From assembly GCA_937934165.1 (NCBI GenBank), contig CALGZX010000074.1, forward strand, positions 1 through 54,234: 54,234 bases of DNA, written 5' to 3'. The DNA comes from an uncultured Collinsella sp. (GTDB lineage: Bacteria > Actinomycetota > Coriobacteriia > Coriobacteriales > Coriobacteriaceae). Each line of letters opens with the position of its first letter. The stretch's first letter is position 1. Below are positions 43,217-52,030 of this stretch, one piece after another. The notes beneath the pieces are model-generated. The model saw nothing but the letters and a program-made list of their open reading frames with translations, searched no databases and was not told where the DNA came from. Made by a program: the position numbers and the translations under genes.

Positions 43217-45352
43217 CTAATGGATAAGCTTGAAGTCCAAGTGCCCACGCGTGGTATTGACACGTGAGACCTCGATAATCACGCGCTGACCCAGTTCATA
43301 GCGAGTCCCCGTGTCGGCGCCCGTCAGAGTAAGCGCGTCCTCGTCGAACTCGAACCACTCGTTGCCCAGGCTCTTAATCGAAACCAAGCCTTCGACCTGC
43401 GTCAGGTCCAAGCGCACAAAGAGGCCCATGCTGCTAACCCACGAGACGGTTCCGGCATAGCGCTCGCCCAGGCGATCCTCATAGTACTGGGCAATCTTGA
43501 TCTTTTGCGTCGCATGGCTGGCGGCATCTGCCGCGCGCTCGGCATCGCTACATGCGCGGCAGATCTGCGGCAGAATGCGCGGCAGCGACTCGCGCCCCTT
43601 GCCGATCAGCCACGGCGTACGGACCAAGGCGTCCTTGCCGCCGAGCTGCTCATAGGCCAACTGCAGTTTGAGCACGCGGTGCACCACCAGATCGGGGTAG
43701 CGACGGATGGGACTCGTAAAGTGACAGTAGCACGGCGCGGCGAGCGCAAAGTGGCCCTCGTTGCGCGGCTTGTACAGCGCGCGCTGCATGCTGCGCAGAA
43801 GCAGCGTGTTGACGAGCGGTGCGTTTGCCGTACCGGCGGCAGCATCGACTGCAGCCTGCAGCTCATCGGGACTCCCCAGGGCAATACCGGCAGCACGGCG
43901 ATCGTCGATGATGCCTAGCTGCGCCAGCGCAACGGCGGCACCGTGCAGGCTATCGGGGCTCGGATCCTCATGCACGCGATAGCAGGCCTCGATATCACGG
44001 TCTGCCAGCCACTCTGCAACGCACTCGTTGGCGAGCAGCATAGCTTCCTCGATAAGCGACGTGGCGCACGAGCGCTCGCGGGCCACGATCTGCACGGGCA
44101 CACCGTCCTCATCCAATAGAGCGCGAATCTCGGCAGTGTCAAAATCGACTGAGCCGCGGGCGCGACGAATACGACGGCGAAGTTCGGCGAGTTCGTTAGC
44201 GGCGACAAGGAAATCGCAGAGGTCGACGTTGTAGCCGCGGGCGGCCTCCTCGCACGCAAGACCGCGCTCAAGCGCTTCCTCGCGCGAGGTCTCGGCAGCC
44301 GCAACATCCTCGGCCGCACCCTCCAACACCGAATACTCAACCGCGCCGGCACGCACCAGCAGCGCCTCGGCGCCGTCATAGTCCATACGCACACGCGAGC
44401 GAATCACGCTGGGGTACGGATCGTAATGCCGCACGCGGCCCTGCGCATCGAGCTCGATATCGACGGTAAACGCCAGGCGGTCCTCGTCAGGGCGAAGCGA
44501 GCACAGGTCACAGGACAGGTGTTCGGGCAGCATAGGAAGTACGCGATCGGCCAGATACACCGATGTCGTACGATGACGAGCCTCAAGATCGATATGCCCG
44601 TCCCAAGCCACATAGTGTGAAACGTCGGCGATATGCACACCCAGCTTGTAGCCACCCTCGGGCGTGCGCTCCAATGAAATGGCATCGTCAAAGTCGCGCG
44701 CGTCGACCGGGTCGATCGTGATGACAAAGCGGTCGCGCAGATCGCGGCGGAGCGGGTCCTTAAGCGCCGCGGACACATCGAGCGAAAGCCCCTCGGCCTC
44801 GTCCAGCGCGGCCTCGGGATAGCTATCGGTATAGCCGTAGCGCGCCATCACATATTGAACGCCCAAATCGGGCGCGTCATCTCCGCCAATGCGGCGCTCG
44901 ATCGTCACAGTGCCCGATTCCAGGCGCGTCGGGTAGGTCAAAATGCGCGCGACAACAGCATCACCCGGGTGGACACCCAGATGATCCGCCGAGGTATCCT
45001 CGGGCAAAATGAAGAAGTCGGCCTTCAGGCGCGAATCGAGCGGCTCAATCACACCGAGCGGACCGGCGGTCTGGTACGTGCCCACCACGCTTATAGCTGC
45101 GCGCTCAACCACGCCCTCGATCACGGCGCGTCGCTCACCGTGCGGGCTGTTCTTAATGCTCACGGCAACGGTATCGCCATCCATAATCTCGCGCTTGCCA
45201 CGGCCCATGACCTTGTAGTCGCCATTCTCGGTTATGACATAGGCACTGTGCTCATGGAGCTGCACGCGCCCGGTCAGGCTCGGACGGCGTTCGCTGCGCA
45301 CCGGCCCGCGCTTATTGCGAGCTCCACGCTTATGCTTGTTATTGCGCCCCAT
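43217..45352 (-). CDS. rnr: Ribonuclease R
   Basis: 711 residues; ATG at 45352 after GGAGG. Two cold-shock-like domains, the RNB catalytic domain with ITIDPVDARDFDDAISLE (the aspartates that bind Mg, around residue 213-222), GVHIADVSHYV, and YCHFTSPIRRYPDL, then a C-terminal S1 domain (YAGTVSWVSSMGLFVRLD). A 3'-5' exoribonuclease that degrades structured RNA and rRNA and, with SmpB-tmRNA, non-stop mRNA; smpB lies 9 kb away on the same strand. The basic N-terminal 30 residues are typical. The usual basic tail after S1 is missing. Confidence 0.95.
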   Translation of the reverse strand: MGRNNKHKRGARNKRGPVRSERRPSLTGRVQLHEHSAYVITENGDYKVMGRGKREIMDGDTVAVSIKNSPHGERRAVIEGVVERAAISVVGTYQTAGPLGVIEPLDSRLKADFFILPEDTSADHLGVHPGDAVVARILTYPTRLESGTVTIERRIGGDDAPDLGVQYVMARYGYTDSYPEAALDEAEGLSLDVSAALKDPLRRDLRDRFVITIDPVDARDFDDAISLERTPEGGYKLGVHIADVSHYVAWDGHIDLEARHRTTSVYLADRVLPMLPEHLSCDLCSLRPDEDRLAFTVDIELDAQGRVRHYDPYPSVIRSRVRMDYDGAEALLVRAGAVEYSVLEGAAEDVAAAETSREEALERGLACEEAARGYNVDLCDFLVAANELAELRRRIRRARGSVDFDTAEIRALLDEDGVPVQIVARERSCATSLIEEAMLLANECVAEWLADRDIEACYRVHEDPSPDSLHGAAVALAQLGIIDDRRAAGIALGSPDELQAAVDAAAGTANAPLVNTLLLRSMQRALYKPRNEGHFALAAPCYCHFTSPIRRYPDLVVHRVLKLQLAYEQLGGKDALVRTPWLIGKGRESLPRILPQICRACSDAERAADAASHATQKIKIAQYYEDRLGERYAGTVSWVSSMGLFVRLDLTQVEGLVSIKSLGNEWFEFDEDALTLTGADTGTRYELGQRVIIEVSRVNTTRGHLDFKLIH

Positions 45353-45417
45353 GGCGCCTCCTAACTATCGATTGCCGTTTACATCCCAAGAGTCTACCCA
45401 AATGATCCCTAGGGGAC

Positions 45418-45452
45418 AAAAAACGGGCCGCCCCATAAGAGACGACCCGTTG
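45418..45452 (-). terminator. Terminator of the ftsEX operon
   Basis: Minus-strand stem AACGGGTCGTC/GGCGGCCCGTT with a short loop followed by TTTTTTG, 24 bp beyond the ftsX stop codon. Confidence 0.8.
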
Positions 45453-45475
45453 GAAGGGATGAATTCCAGGCATGC

Positions 45476-46396
45476 CTACACGCGCAGGTAGCGGCGCATG
45501 GCAATGGCAGAACCAAAGAGACCGATAATCACGCCGACCAGAATCAGCGCAGCATAGGTCACCAGGTAGTACTGCATCGGCAGGGCAAACGACATCCAGC
45601 CGATGCTCTCCTGCAGACGCGGAATCATCAGATTGCGCAGCAGCTCCAGAACGCCGATGGAAAGCAGCGAGCCCAAAATGGCCTGCAGTACGCCCTCGGT
45701 GATAAACGGGCCACGAATGAAGCCGTTGCTGGCGCCGACCAGACGCATAATCGCAATCTCACGACGACGCGCCGTGATGGACAGGCGAATCGTGTTGTTG
45801 ATGAAGATGAATGCGATAAAGGTCAGAAGGCCAACGAGCACCACGGCGGCGATGCGAATGTAGTTGGTCACCTGGAACAGGCGGCTCACTTCCTCCTGGC
45901 CGTACAGCACGCTCGCGTTGACGTCGCCGTCATCCGCGATCTTCTGGAAATCGGCATCCTTCTTGAGCTTCTCGGCCGTGCTTTCGACCTTGGACGGATC
46001 ATCCATCTCAATTGCAAACGAAGCCGGCAGCGGGTTCTGGCCATCGAGTGCGCTCATGGTGGCGTCGGCGTTGCCCGACATCTTGCTCGTATACTCGGCC
46101 AGCGCGTCGTCCTTGTCCTTATAGGTCACGGACTTGACGTTATTCCATGTCTTAAGCTCGGCCTCAAAAGCCTGAACATCAGCCTGATCGGCGTCATCAC
46201 TAATGAACGCGTTGATGACAACCTGATCCTCGACGGTGCCGATCACGGAGTTCAGCATCGCGGAGCCCATGATGAACAGGCCGATGATAAACAGCGAAAG
46301 GAAGATCGTGATGACGGCGCCGAGCGAGGTAGTCCAGTTACGGAAAAAGTGGCTGATTGCCTCTTTGAAGGAGTAGCCCACGTTAGTTGGTGCCAT
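45476..46396 (-). CDS. ftsX: Cell division protein FtsX
   Basis: 306 residues. One N-terminal membrane helix (SLGAVITIFLSLFIIGLFIM), an extracellular loop of ~130 residues, then three membrane helices, the FtsX/permease fold; SITARRREIAIMRLVGAS is the cytoplasmic coupling helix that meets FtsE. The start overlaps the ftsE stop region by 14 bp, so translation is coupled. FtsEX regulates peptidoglycan hydrolases at the division site, with the outer loop binding the hydrolase or its adaptor. Confidence 0.95.
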   Translation of the reverse strand: MAPTNVGYSFKEAISHFFRNWTTSLGAVITIFLSLFIIGLFIMGSAMLNSVIGTVEDQVVINAFISDDADQADVQAFEAELKTWNNVKSVTYKDKDDALAEYTSKMSGNADATMSALDGQNPLPASFAIEMDDPSKVESTAEKLKKDADFQKIADDGDVNASVLYGQEEVSRLFQVTNYIRIAAVVLVGLLTFIAFIFINNTIRLSITARRREIAIMRLVGASNGFIRGPFITEGVLQAILGSLLSIGVLELLRNLMIPRLQESIGWMSFALPMQYYLVTYAALILVGVIIGLFGSAIAMRRYLRV

Positions 46397-47603
46397 AGTT
46401 GCCGTAACCTCCCCTCTCCTGGTCGCGGATAACGTGGCCGCCCTCGAGGGCGATCACGCGACGGTGCATGCTATCGACCATCTCGCGGTCGTGCGTGGCG
46501 ACGATCACGGTGGTGCCAGTGCGGTTAATACGCTCGAGCAGCTTCATGATGCCCAGCGAGATCGCCGGATCGAGGTTACCCGTGGGCTCGTCGCAGATCA
46601 GCAGCGGTGGACGGTTGACCATAGCACGGGCGACGGCAACGCGCTGCTGCTCGCCACCGGAAAGCTGGTCGGGCAGCGAGTCCATCTGATCGGCCAGACC
46701 GACCAGACGCAGCACCTCGGGCACCTGGCTGCGAATGACGCCTTTGGGCTTGCCGATGCACTGAAGGGCAAACGCCACGTTTTCGTAGGCGGTCTTTTGC
46801 GGCAGAAGCTTAAAGTCCTGAAACACGGCGCCAATCTGGCGGCGCAGGAACGGAACCTTGCGATTCTTGATCTTCATGAGGTCCTGACCGGCAACCAGGA
46901 TGCGACCGCTCGTCGGCTTGACGTCGCGGTTGAGCGTCGACAGCAGCGTGGTCTTACCCGAGCCGGAGTGACCGACCAGGAAGACGAACTCGCCCGGATA
47001 GATCTCGATGTTGATGTCGTCGAGTGCAGGCTTGTTGGGCTGTGCCGGATAGATCTTGGTGACATGCTCCATAAGGATGACGGGCTCGACACCGGCCTGC
47101 TTGGCCATCTTCTTGCGGCTGGCCTGCGGATCGATGGGCGCAAACACCGACGTAAAATCGGGGTTGTTGAGCGCGTTATCGAGGCTTGCGACCTCGGCTG
47201 CCTGATCGCTCTCGACCACCGGGGCAGCAGGCTGCGTGGGGTCGGGAATAGCGGCAAAGAGACCGGACTGCGCAGGCTGAGGAGCCGGCGTCGCAGGGGC
47301 CAAGGGGTCGGGAATGCCGGCCATGGTAGGCTGCGGCGTGGCGGCACCAGCCTGAGGCTGCTCCACGCGAGCGGTCACGGCCTGAACGGGCTCAAAACCC
47401 GCCGTGCCGGAAAGCGCGACATCGCTGGTTGGATTGTAGGCAAAGGGATCGGATGCCGGCTGTGCCTGATCTGCCGGCTGAGCGGGGGCCTGAGCAACAG
47501 GCTGGCCCTCTGAATCCGGAGTGGCGAAACGACTGCCCTGGACGCCTGCCTGCGTCTTGGGGGCATCATCGCCCGCACCGGAGGTACGGAAGTGGTTACC
47601 CAC
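46383..47603 (-). CDS. ftsE: FtsE ATPase with unusual Pro/Ala/Gln-rich N-terminal extension
   Basis: 406 residues from a GTG at 47603 preceded by AAGGAGC. The ABC domain begins only at ~residue 174 (VILMEHVTKIYP) and is complete: Walker A GHSGSGKTT, Q-loop QDFKLLP, signature LSGGEQQR, Walker B LLICDEPTG, switch His in VATHD. Ordinary FtsE proteins are ~225 residues, so the first ~170 are extra: low complexity, rich in Pro, Ala and Gln, with a repeated IPDP motif and no predicted fold. The good ribosome binding site and open frame say it is translated; internal starts before the ABC domain (Met166) have no clear site. It could bind divisome partners or be a substrate for kinases. Confidence 0.92.
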   Translation of the reverse strand: MGNHFRTSGAGDDAPKTQAGVQGSRFATPDSEGQPVAQAPAQPADQAQPASDPFAYNPTSDVALSGTAGFEPVQAVTARVEQPQAGAATPQPTMAGIPDPLAPATPAPQPAQSGLFAAIPDPTQPAAPVVESDQAAEVASLDNALNNPDFTSVFAPIDPQASRKKMAKQAGVEPVILMEHVTKIYPAQPNKPALDDINIEIYPGEFVFLVGHSGSGKTTLLSTLNRDVKPTSGRILVAGQDLMKIKNRKVPFLRRQIGAVFQDFKLLPQKTAYENVAFALQCIGKPKGVIRSQVPEVLRLVGLADQMDSLPDQLSGGEQQRVAVARAMVNRPPLLICDEPTGNLDPAISLGIMKLLERINRTGTTVIVATHDREMVDSMHRRVIALEGGHVIRDQERGGYGNYGTN

Positions 47604-47648
47604 TGGTGCTCCTTATCGTCGTGCGTTTAAACTACATGAGCGCTTAAT

Positions 47649-47654
47649 ATTTTA
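47649..47654 (-). promoter_or_regulatory. Candidate extended -10 promoter of ftsEX
   Basis: On the minus strand TGCTAAAAT fits an extended -10 element (TGnTAAAAT) 46 bp before the ftsE start; the -35 (ATGTGC) is weak. Confidence 0.4.
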
Positions 47655-47706
47655 GCAGCATTAGCTTTGCTGCACATAAGAAGCATGGCCGTGTTTGGGT
47701 CCCTCC

Positions 47707-47829
47707 GGCCGGACACAGGGTTACTTTCCAAATCGTCCTCGGACATGTCGGAGCCCCCGCTGCGCGCTTCGCGCGACGGGGGCTCCTCCGTCCTGCGGAA
47801 AGATTTGGAGAGTAACCCTGTGCCCGGCC
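47707..47829. repeat. 123-bp nested palindrome upstream of ftsE
   Basis: Outer 28-bp arms (GGCCGGACACAGGGTTACTT... with ...AGTAACCCTGTGCCCGGCC) differ at only two positions; a separate inner hairpin GGAGCCCCCG/CGGGGGCTCC with GCGCGCTTCGCGCG at its tip sits at 47749-47785. Can form a cruciform or a very stable RNA hairpin. No gene lies within. Confidence 0.85.
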
Positions 47830-47958
47830 TGCGATAACTAAGGGGTCGCTGCGTTTATCTTGAAATGCTGCATATACAAAGCTGGAAGGGTCTAAATTGC
47901 ACTTTGTCGATATGTGCCCTTTTCCCTGATGGGACCGTACTTGAGGGGCGTCTTCACG

Positions 47959-48024
47959 AGTTGCGGTGAAATAGGGACTGTTTACCAATTAAAAGGTCTA
48001 ATCAGTCCCTATTTCACCGCAACT
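47959..48024. repeat. 66-bp palindromic element, family B (copy B4)
   Basis: Perfect 22-bp arms starting AGTTGCGGTGAAATAGGGAC, with a 22-bp centre. It lies 90 bp before the zinc-ribbon gene; another copy covers the end of that gene. Confidence 0.9.
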
Positions 48025-48113
48025 TAAATTAAGGCTAATTGTTGCGCAACTCGAATTTGAATTATCGATTTACATTGGCCTCGATAGGAACGTCTATGGT
48101 TGTGGGAGCTGGT

Positions 48114-48845
48114 ATGAATTGTCCTTATTGTGGTGCTGAGTTGCGCAATGGCGTGAGGTATTGCACAACATGTGGGGTTGCCATCCATGGCATGTCGACT
48201 AATTCTGCAATTCGGGTAAAGCCTCGGAATCACATTGCGGTTGCTCTTACCTGCATGTTGGCAATTGCCATTGTCGGCGGCAGTTGTTTGGGTCTTCATC
48301 TGCGGCAAGCATTGTCTTGTTTTATATCGGCTCATTCGGAGCATGCTATTGTGCTCAACATCTCTGCCGCAGGTTGGAATACCGATAGCGGGGCCTCACG
48401 CGTCCCGATACACATTACGGGCAAGACCGTCGACGGGATAACGGTCGACAAGGTTGAGTTCGTCGCCTCCGACGGTTCCGGTATCAGCCTCATTCAAGGT
48501 GTGTACACGCTCGAGGCGGCAGGTTCCCCCATCGCCACCGATGGCAAGATTTATCAAATTCCCTGTACGAGCGCGACGCTCGTCCTCGACGATGTCTTTG
48601 CCGCAGGCGAAACGATCAATCTCGCCGAGCTCGCTGAGCAAGATTCGATACTCACCTTCCGCCCCATCGATGCCCGCGATATGACTAACAACGAAATCTA
48701 TGATGCCGCCCTACTCGCCATGACATATAAAGGCGACGACGCCCCTGATGTTGCCGCACTGTGCCAGGCAGCAATCAATCGTCGTGCCGCCGCCAGCAAA
48801 AGCGAGAACGCCTTCGAAAGTTGCGGTGAAATACGGATTAATTGA
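48114..48845 (+). CDS. Zinc-ribbon membrane protein with extracellular domain
   Basis: 243 residues; the ATG at 48114 is chosen because GGGAG lies five bases before it and because the protein then begins directly with a zinc ribbon (NCPYCGAEL...RYCTTCGVA). One membrane helix (~45-65) follows, then an outer domain of ~170 residues (IPIHITGK...VEFVASDGSG) that I do not recognise. Base composition is less GC-rich at the 5' end. The last nine codons and the TGA are made by a family B repeat (48819-48885), so the original C-terminus has been overwritten. Function unknown. Confidence 0.72.
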   Translation: MNCPYCGAELRNGVRYCTTCGVAIHGMSTNSAIRVKPRNHIAVALTCMLAIAIVGGSCLGLHLRQALSCFISAHSEHAIVLNISAAGWNTDSGASRVPIHITGKTVDGITVDKVEFVASDGSGISLIQGVYTLEAAGSPIATDGKIYQIPCTSATLVLDDVFAAGETINLAELAEQDSILTFRPIDARDMTNNEIYDAALLAMTYKGDDAPDVAALCQAAINRRAAASKSENAFESCGEIRIN

Positions 48846-48885
48846 GCCTTTAAGCTGGCAAAACAGTCCTTATTTCACCGCAACT
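48819..48885. repeat. 67-bp palindromic element, family B (copy B5), overlapping a gene end
   Basis: AGTTGCGGTGAAATACGGAT at the left and TTATTTCACCGCAACT at the right. Its left arm encodes the C-terminal residues SCGEIRIN and stop of the zinc-ribbon protein. Confidence 0.85.
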
Positions 48886-48889
48886 GAAA

Positions 48890-48918
48890 CAGGGGCGCTC
48901 TCCAAGAGAGCGCCCCTG
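48890..48918. terminator. Hairpin between zinc-ribbon gene and transketolase
   Basis: CAGGGGCGCTCT/AGAGCGCCCCTG with a five-base loop; followed by TTTCAG on the minus strand. Could terminate the convergent transcripts. Confidence 0.65.
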
Positions 48919-48988
48919 CCGGGTTTCCATAGTAATGGCGAAACAGTTTTATAGTTCTGGCGAAGCAGTCCTTGAAATCCGCCTTGCC

Positions 48989-49930
48989 TTATGCCAAGAA
49001 CTCCTTGGTGGTCGCCACGATGTTGGCGGCGTCCAGGCCATACTTGTGCAAGAGCTCGGCACCCGGGCCAGACTCACCGAAGGTGTCGTTGACGCCGATC
49101 TTCTTGAGCGGCGTCGGGCACTGCTCGCACAGGACGTCGGCAACGGCGCTGCCCAGGCCGCCGATCACGGAGTGCTCCTCGACGGTCACGACGTGGCCGG
49201 TCTTGGTGGCGCTCTTGACGATCAGGTCGGCGTCGATGGGCTTGATGGTGTGCATGTTGATGACCTCGGCGTCGATGCCCTCGGCAGCGAGCTGCTCGGC
49301 GGCCTCGAGAGCCTCGCCGACCATCAGGCCGCAGGCGATGATGGTCGCATCGGCGCCCTCGCGCATGACAATGCCCTTACCCAACTCGAACTTGTAGGTC
49401 TCGGGGTCGTTGATAACCGGCGAGGCCAAACGGGCGAAGCGCATGTACACCGGACCGTCGCACTCGTAGGCGGCGCGCGTCACCGCGCGGGCCTCGACGT
49501 CGTCGGCAGGAACGATCACAGTCATGCCGGGGATGACGCGCATCAGGGCGATATCCTCGCAGCACTGGTGCGTGGCGCCGTCCTCGCCCACCGAGATACC
49601 GGCGTGCGTGGCACCGATCTTAACGTTGAGGTGCGGGTAGCCGATGGAGTTACGGACCTGCTCAAAAGCGCGGCCGGCGGCGAACATGGCAAAGGTGCTC
49701 GCGAAGGCAACGCGGCCGGTGGTCGCGATACCGGCGGCGACGCCCATCAGGTTGCTCTCGGCAATGCCCACATCGAAGAAACGATCGGGGCAGGCGGCTT
49801 TGAACTTGCCGGTCTGCGTGGCGGCGGCCAGGTCGGCGTCGAGGACCACAAAGTCATCGTGCTCGTTGGCGAGCTCGACGAGGGCCTCGCCGTAGCTTAC
49901 GCGCGTGGCGATTTTCTTGACGTCTGCCAT
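48989..49930 (-). CDS. tktB: Transketolase C-terminal subunit
   Basis: 313 residues; ATG at 49930 after GAGAGGAGC. Pyrimidine-binding domain with FFDVGIAESNLMGVAAGIA (catalytic Glu) and C-terminal domain with VEEHSVIGGLGSAVADVL. Together with the gene upstream it makes a two-subunit transketolase that moves two-carbon units in the pentose phosphate pathway. It starts 1 bp after the stop codon of the N-terminal subunit. The symbol is descriptive of the second subunit only. Split transketolases are usual in archaea and many anaerobic bacteria. Confidence 0.92.
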   Translation of the reverse strand: MADVKKIATRVSYGEALVELANEHDDFVVLDADLAAATQTGKFKAACPDRFFDVGIAESNLMGVAAGIATTGRVAFASTFAMFAAGRAFEQVRNSIGYPHLNVKIGATHAGISVGEDGATHQCCEDIALMRVIPGMTVIVPADDVEARAVTRAAYECDGPVYMRFARLASPVINDPETYKFELGKGIVMREGADATIIACGLMVGEALEAAEQLAAEGIDAEVINMHTIKPIDADLIVKSATKTGHVVTVEEHSVIGGLGSAVADVLCEQCPTPLKKIGVNDTFGESGPGAELLHKYGLDAANIVATTKEFLA

Positions 49931-49931
49931 C

Positions 49932-50762
49932 CTAGAGCTCCTCTCCGGCGGCCGTGAGCTCTGCCATGGCCTGCTCAAACTGTTCATCGTTGGGGGCCTT
50001 GCCGTGCCAACCCACCTGGTTCTCCATAAAGGACACGCCCTTGCCCTTCATGGTCTCGGCGATAATGGCAGTCGGCTGGCCCTTGGTAGCGCGAGCCTCG
50101 GCAAAGGCGGCGCGGATCTGGTCGAAGTCGTTGCCGTCGGCGAGCTCCACCACGTGGAACTTAAAGGCACGGAACTTGTCTGCCAGCGGCATGGGGTCGT
50201 TGACCTCCTCGACGGGGCCGTCGATCTGCAGGCCGTTGTGGTCGACGATCACGCAGAGGTTATCGAGCTGCTGGTTGCCGGCAAACATGGCGGCCTCCCA
50301 GACCTGGCCCTCCTCGCTCTCGCCATCGCCCAGAAGGGCGTACGTGCGATAGTCGTCGCCCCAGTGCTTGGCGGCAACGGCCATGCCCACGGCGGCGGAG
50401 ATGCCCTGGCCGAGCGAGCCGGTGGACATGTCGACGCCCGGGGTGTCGTTCATGTTGGGATGACCCTGCAGGTGGCTGCCGATATGGCGCAGCGTCTCGA
50501 GATCCTCCTTGGGGAAGAACCCACGCTCGGCGAGCACGGCGTACAGGCCCGGAGCGCAATGGCCCTTGGAGAGCACAAAGCGATCGCGGTCGGCCTTGCG
50601 GGGATCGGCCGGGTCGACGTTCATTTCCTCAAAGTACAGATAGGTCATGATGTCGGCAGCGCCGAGCGAACCGCCCGGATGGCCGGACTTGGCAGCGTGC
50701 ACGCCGGTGACGATGCCCTTCCTTACCTCGTTGGCAACCTTTTTGAGCTCTTCGTCGCTCAT
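49932..50762 (-). CDS. tktA: Transketolase N-terminal (TPP-binding) subunit
   Basis: 276 residues; ATG at 50762 after AAAGGAAGG. Contains GHPGGSLGAADIM, FVLSKGHCAPGLYA, the TPP motif GDGESEEGQVWEA ending at VDHNGLQ, and GWHGKAPN near the end. It stops where a single-chain transketolase would enter its second domain, which is encoded immediately downstream. Two-gene operon with the C-terminal subunit. The 208 bp upstream hold the promoter region and nothing else recognised. Confidence 0.93.
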   Translation of the reverse strand: MSDEELKKVANEVRKGIVTGVHAAKSGHPGGSLGAADIMTYLYFEEMNVDPADPRKADRDRFVLSKGHCAPGLYAVLAERGFFPKEDLETLRHIGSHLQGHPNMNDTPGVDMSTGSLGQGISAAVGMAVAAKHWGDDYRTYALLGDGESEEGQVWEAAMFAGNQQLDNLCVIVDHNGLQIDGPVEEVNDPMPLADKFRAFKFHVVELADGNDFDQIRAAFAEARATKGQPTAIIAETMKGKGVSFMENQVGWHGKAPNDEQFEQAMAELTAAGEEL

Positions 50763-50970
50763 TGTGCCTTCCTTTCATCCTCTTTAGACAAGATGCGCAC
50801 GGCACGGAAAGGTAGTCCCAACACAGCCGCAATGCACGTACGTCATTCATTATGCTGGAAACTGATGGCTTTACCAGAGTTTTTATCATTATTTGAACAA
50901 TTTAGCAGGCAGAACCGCTGATGAAACGGTTTATCAATGTGAACGTCTTTTGGATGGAACGCGATCGACC

Positions 50971-51861
50971 CTACGCGCTAATGTCCTTGAATCCCTCGCC
51001 GAAGGCTTCCGTAACGTCAGCGACCGTCACAATGGCGTGAGGATCGCGCTCGCGCACGATCGTCTTGAGGGTATTGAGCTCTCGACGGCTCACGATGACC
51101 ATAATCACCGGCTTCTCGGCACCCGAATACATGCCAGTCGCCTTAAACTTGGTACAACCACGACCCAGGCCATACATGATATCGGCAGCGATATCAGGGA
51201 ACTTGTCCGAGATGATGAGTACCATACGACGCTTATTGCCGCCATCGACCACGGCATCGATCACATAGCCGCTGATCACCATCGATAGTCCTGCATACAG
51301 AGCATTTTCGAGCGAGAAGACCGGCGCCGATGCCGCACACACGGCAACGTCGATTGCCATGACGGTCGAGCCCACTGGCAACGAGGTGTTACGCGAGATG
51401 ATTTGGCCAATCGTGTCCGAGCCGCCGGTGTTGGCGCCGGCGCGCAACACCATGCCGTAACCGATGCCCGTAATAATGCCGCCCCACATGGCAGGGAGCA
51501 TCAGGTCCGCATCCGCCAGAGGTGCTACAAACGGGGCGAACAGATCGGTAAAGAAGCCCAGCAGCACAAAGCCCGTCGCAGTCTGCACCACGTAGAACAT
51601 GCCGCCCTCGCGCATAACGACCAGCAACAGCAAGGCGTTCATCACGATCGTCTGAATACCGACGGGAAGCGATAGGCCGCGCGATGCACCGACCGCCTGG
51701 ATAATGGTGGCAAGGCCCGTAACGCCACCGGCAGCAAGGCCGTTGGGAATCAAAAACAGGTCGGTCGCAATAGCGGCCAGAGCGCACCCCAACATAATCT
51801 GGGGCAGGTCGTGAAAAAAGTTCATCGAAAGAATGCGCTTGATGTCCAGACGATATGCCAT
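50971..51861 (-). CDS. YitT-family membrane protein
   Basis: 296 residues; ATG at 51861 after GGGAGGC. Six hydrophobic segments with the YitT pattern (FLIPNGLAAGGVTGLATII, GANTGGSDTIGQIIS) followed by a C-terminal DUF2179 domain (IISDKFPDIAADIM, VSRRELNTLKTIVRERDPHA). Widespread in Firmicutes and Actinobacteria; transport function is suspected but unproven. Monocistronic. Confidence 0.88.
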   Translation of the reverse strand: MAYRLDIKRILSMNFFHDLPQIMLGCALAAIATDLFLIPNGLAAGGVTGLATIIQAVGASRGLSLPVGIQTIVMNALLLLVVMREGGMFYVVQTATGFVLLGFFTDLFAPFVAPLADADLMLPAMWGGIITGIGYGMVLRAGANTGGSDTIGQIISRNTSLPVGSTVMAIDVAVCAASAPVFSLENALYAGLSMVISGYVIDAVVDGGNKRRMVLIISDKFPDIAADIMYGLGRGCTKFKATGMYSGAEKPVIMVIVSRRELNTLKTIVRERDPHAIVTVADVTEAFGEGFKDISA

Positions 51862-51944
51862 GCTGCCTCCCTCAAAAAAGCGCACCCCATCGGATGCGCT
51901 TTGAACTTCTTCTTGTATTCGATTCTACCGATTCGCCGGACAAA

Positions 51945-52003
51945 AAACCACCCCTGCGCAGGGTTTGCTCTGGATACAAAACCACACCGCTCGGAGGGTT
52001 TTA
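51945..52003 (-). terminator. Tandem hairpins after prfB
   Basis: On the minus strand two successive small hairpins each follow the plan AAACC...GGTTTT(T): first around CTCCGAGCGG, then around CTGCGCAG, the second ending in TTTTTTG. A third AAACC/GGTTT pairing overlaps 52006-52024. A double terminator for secA-prfB. Confidence 0.5.
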
Positions 52004-52030
52004 ATCCATTTCCACATAAACCCGGGCGGT

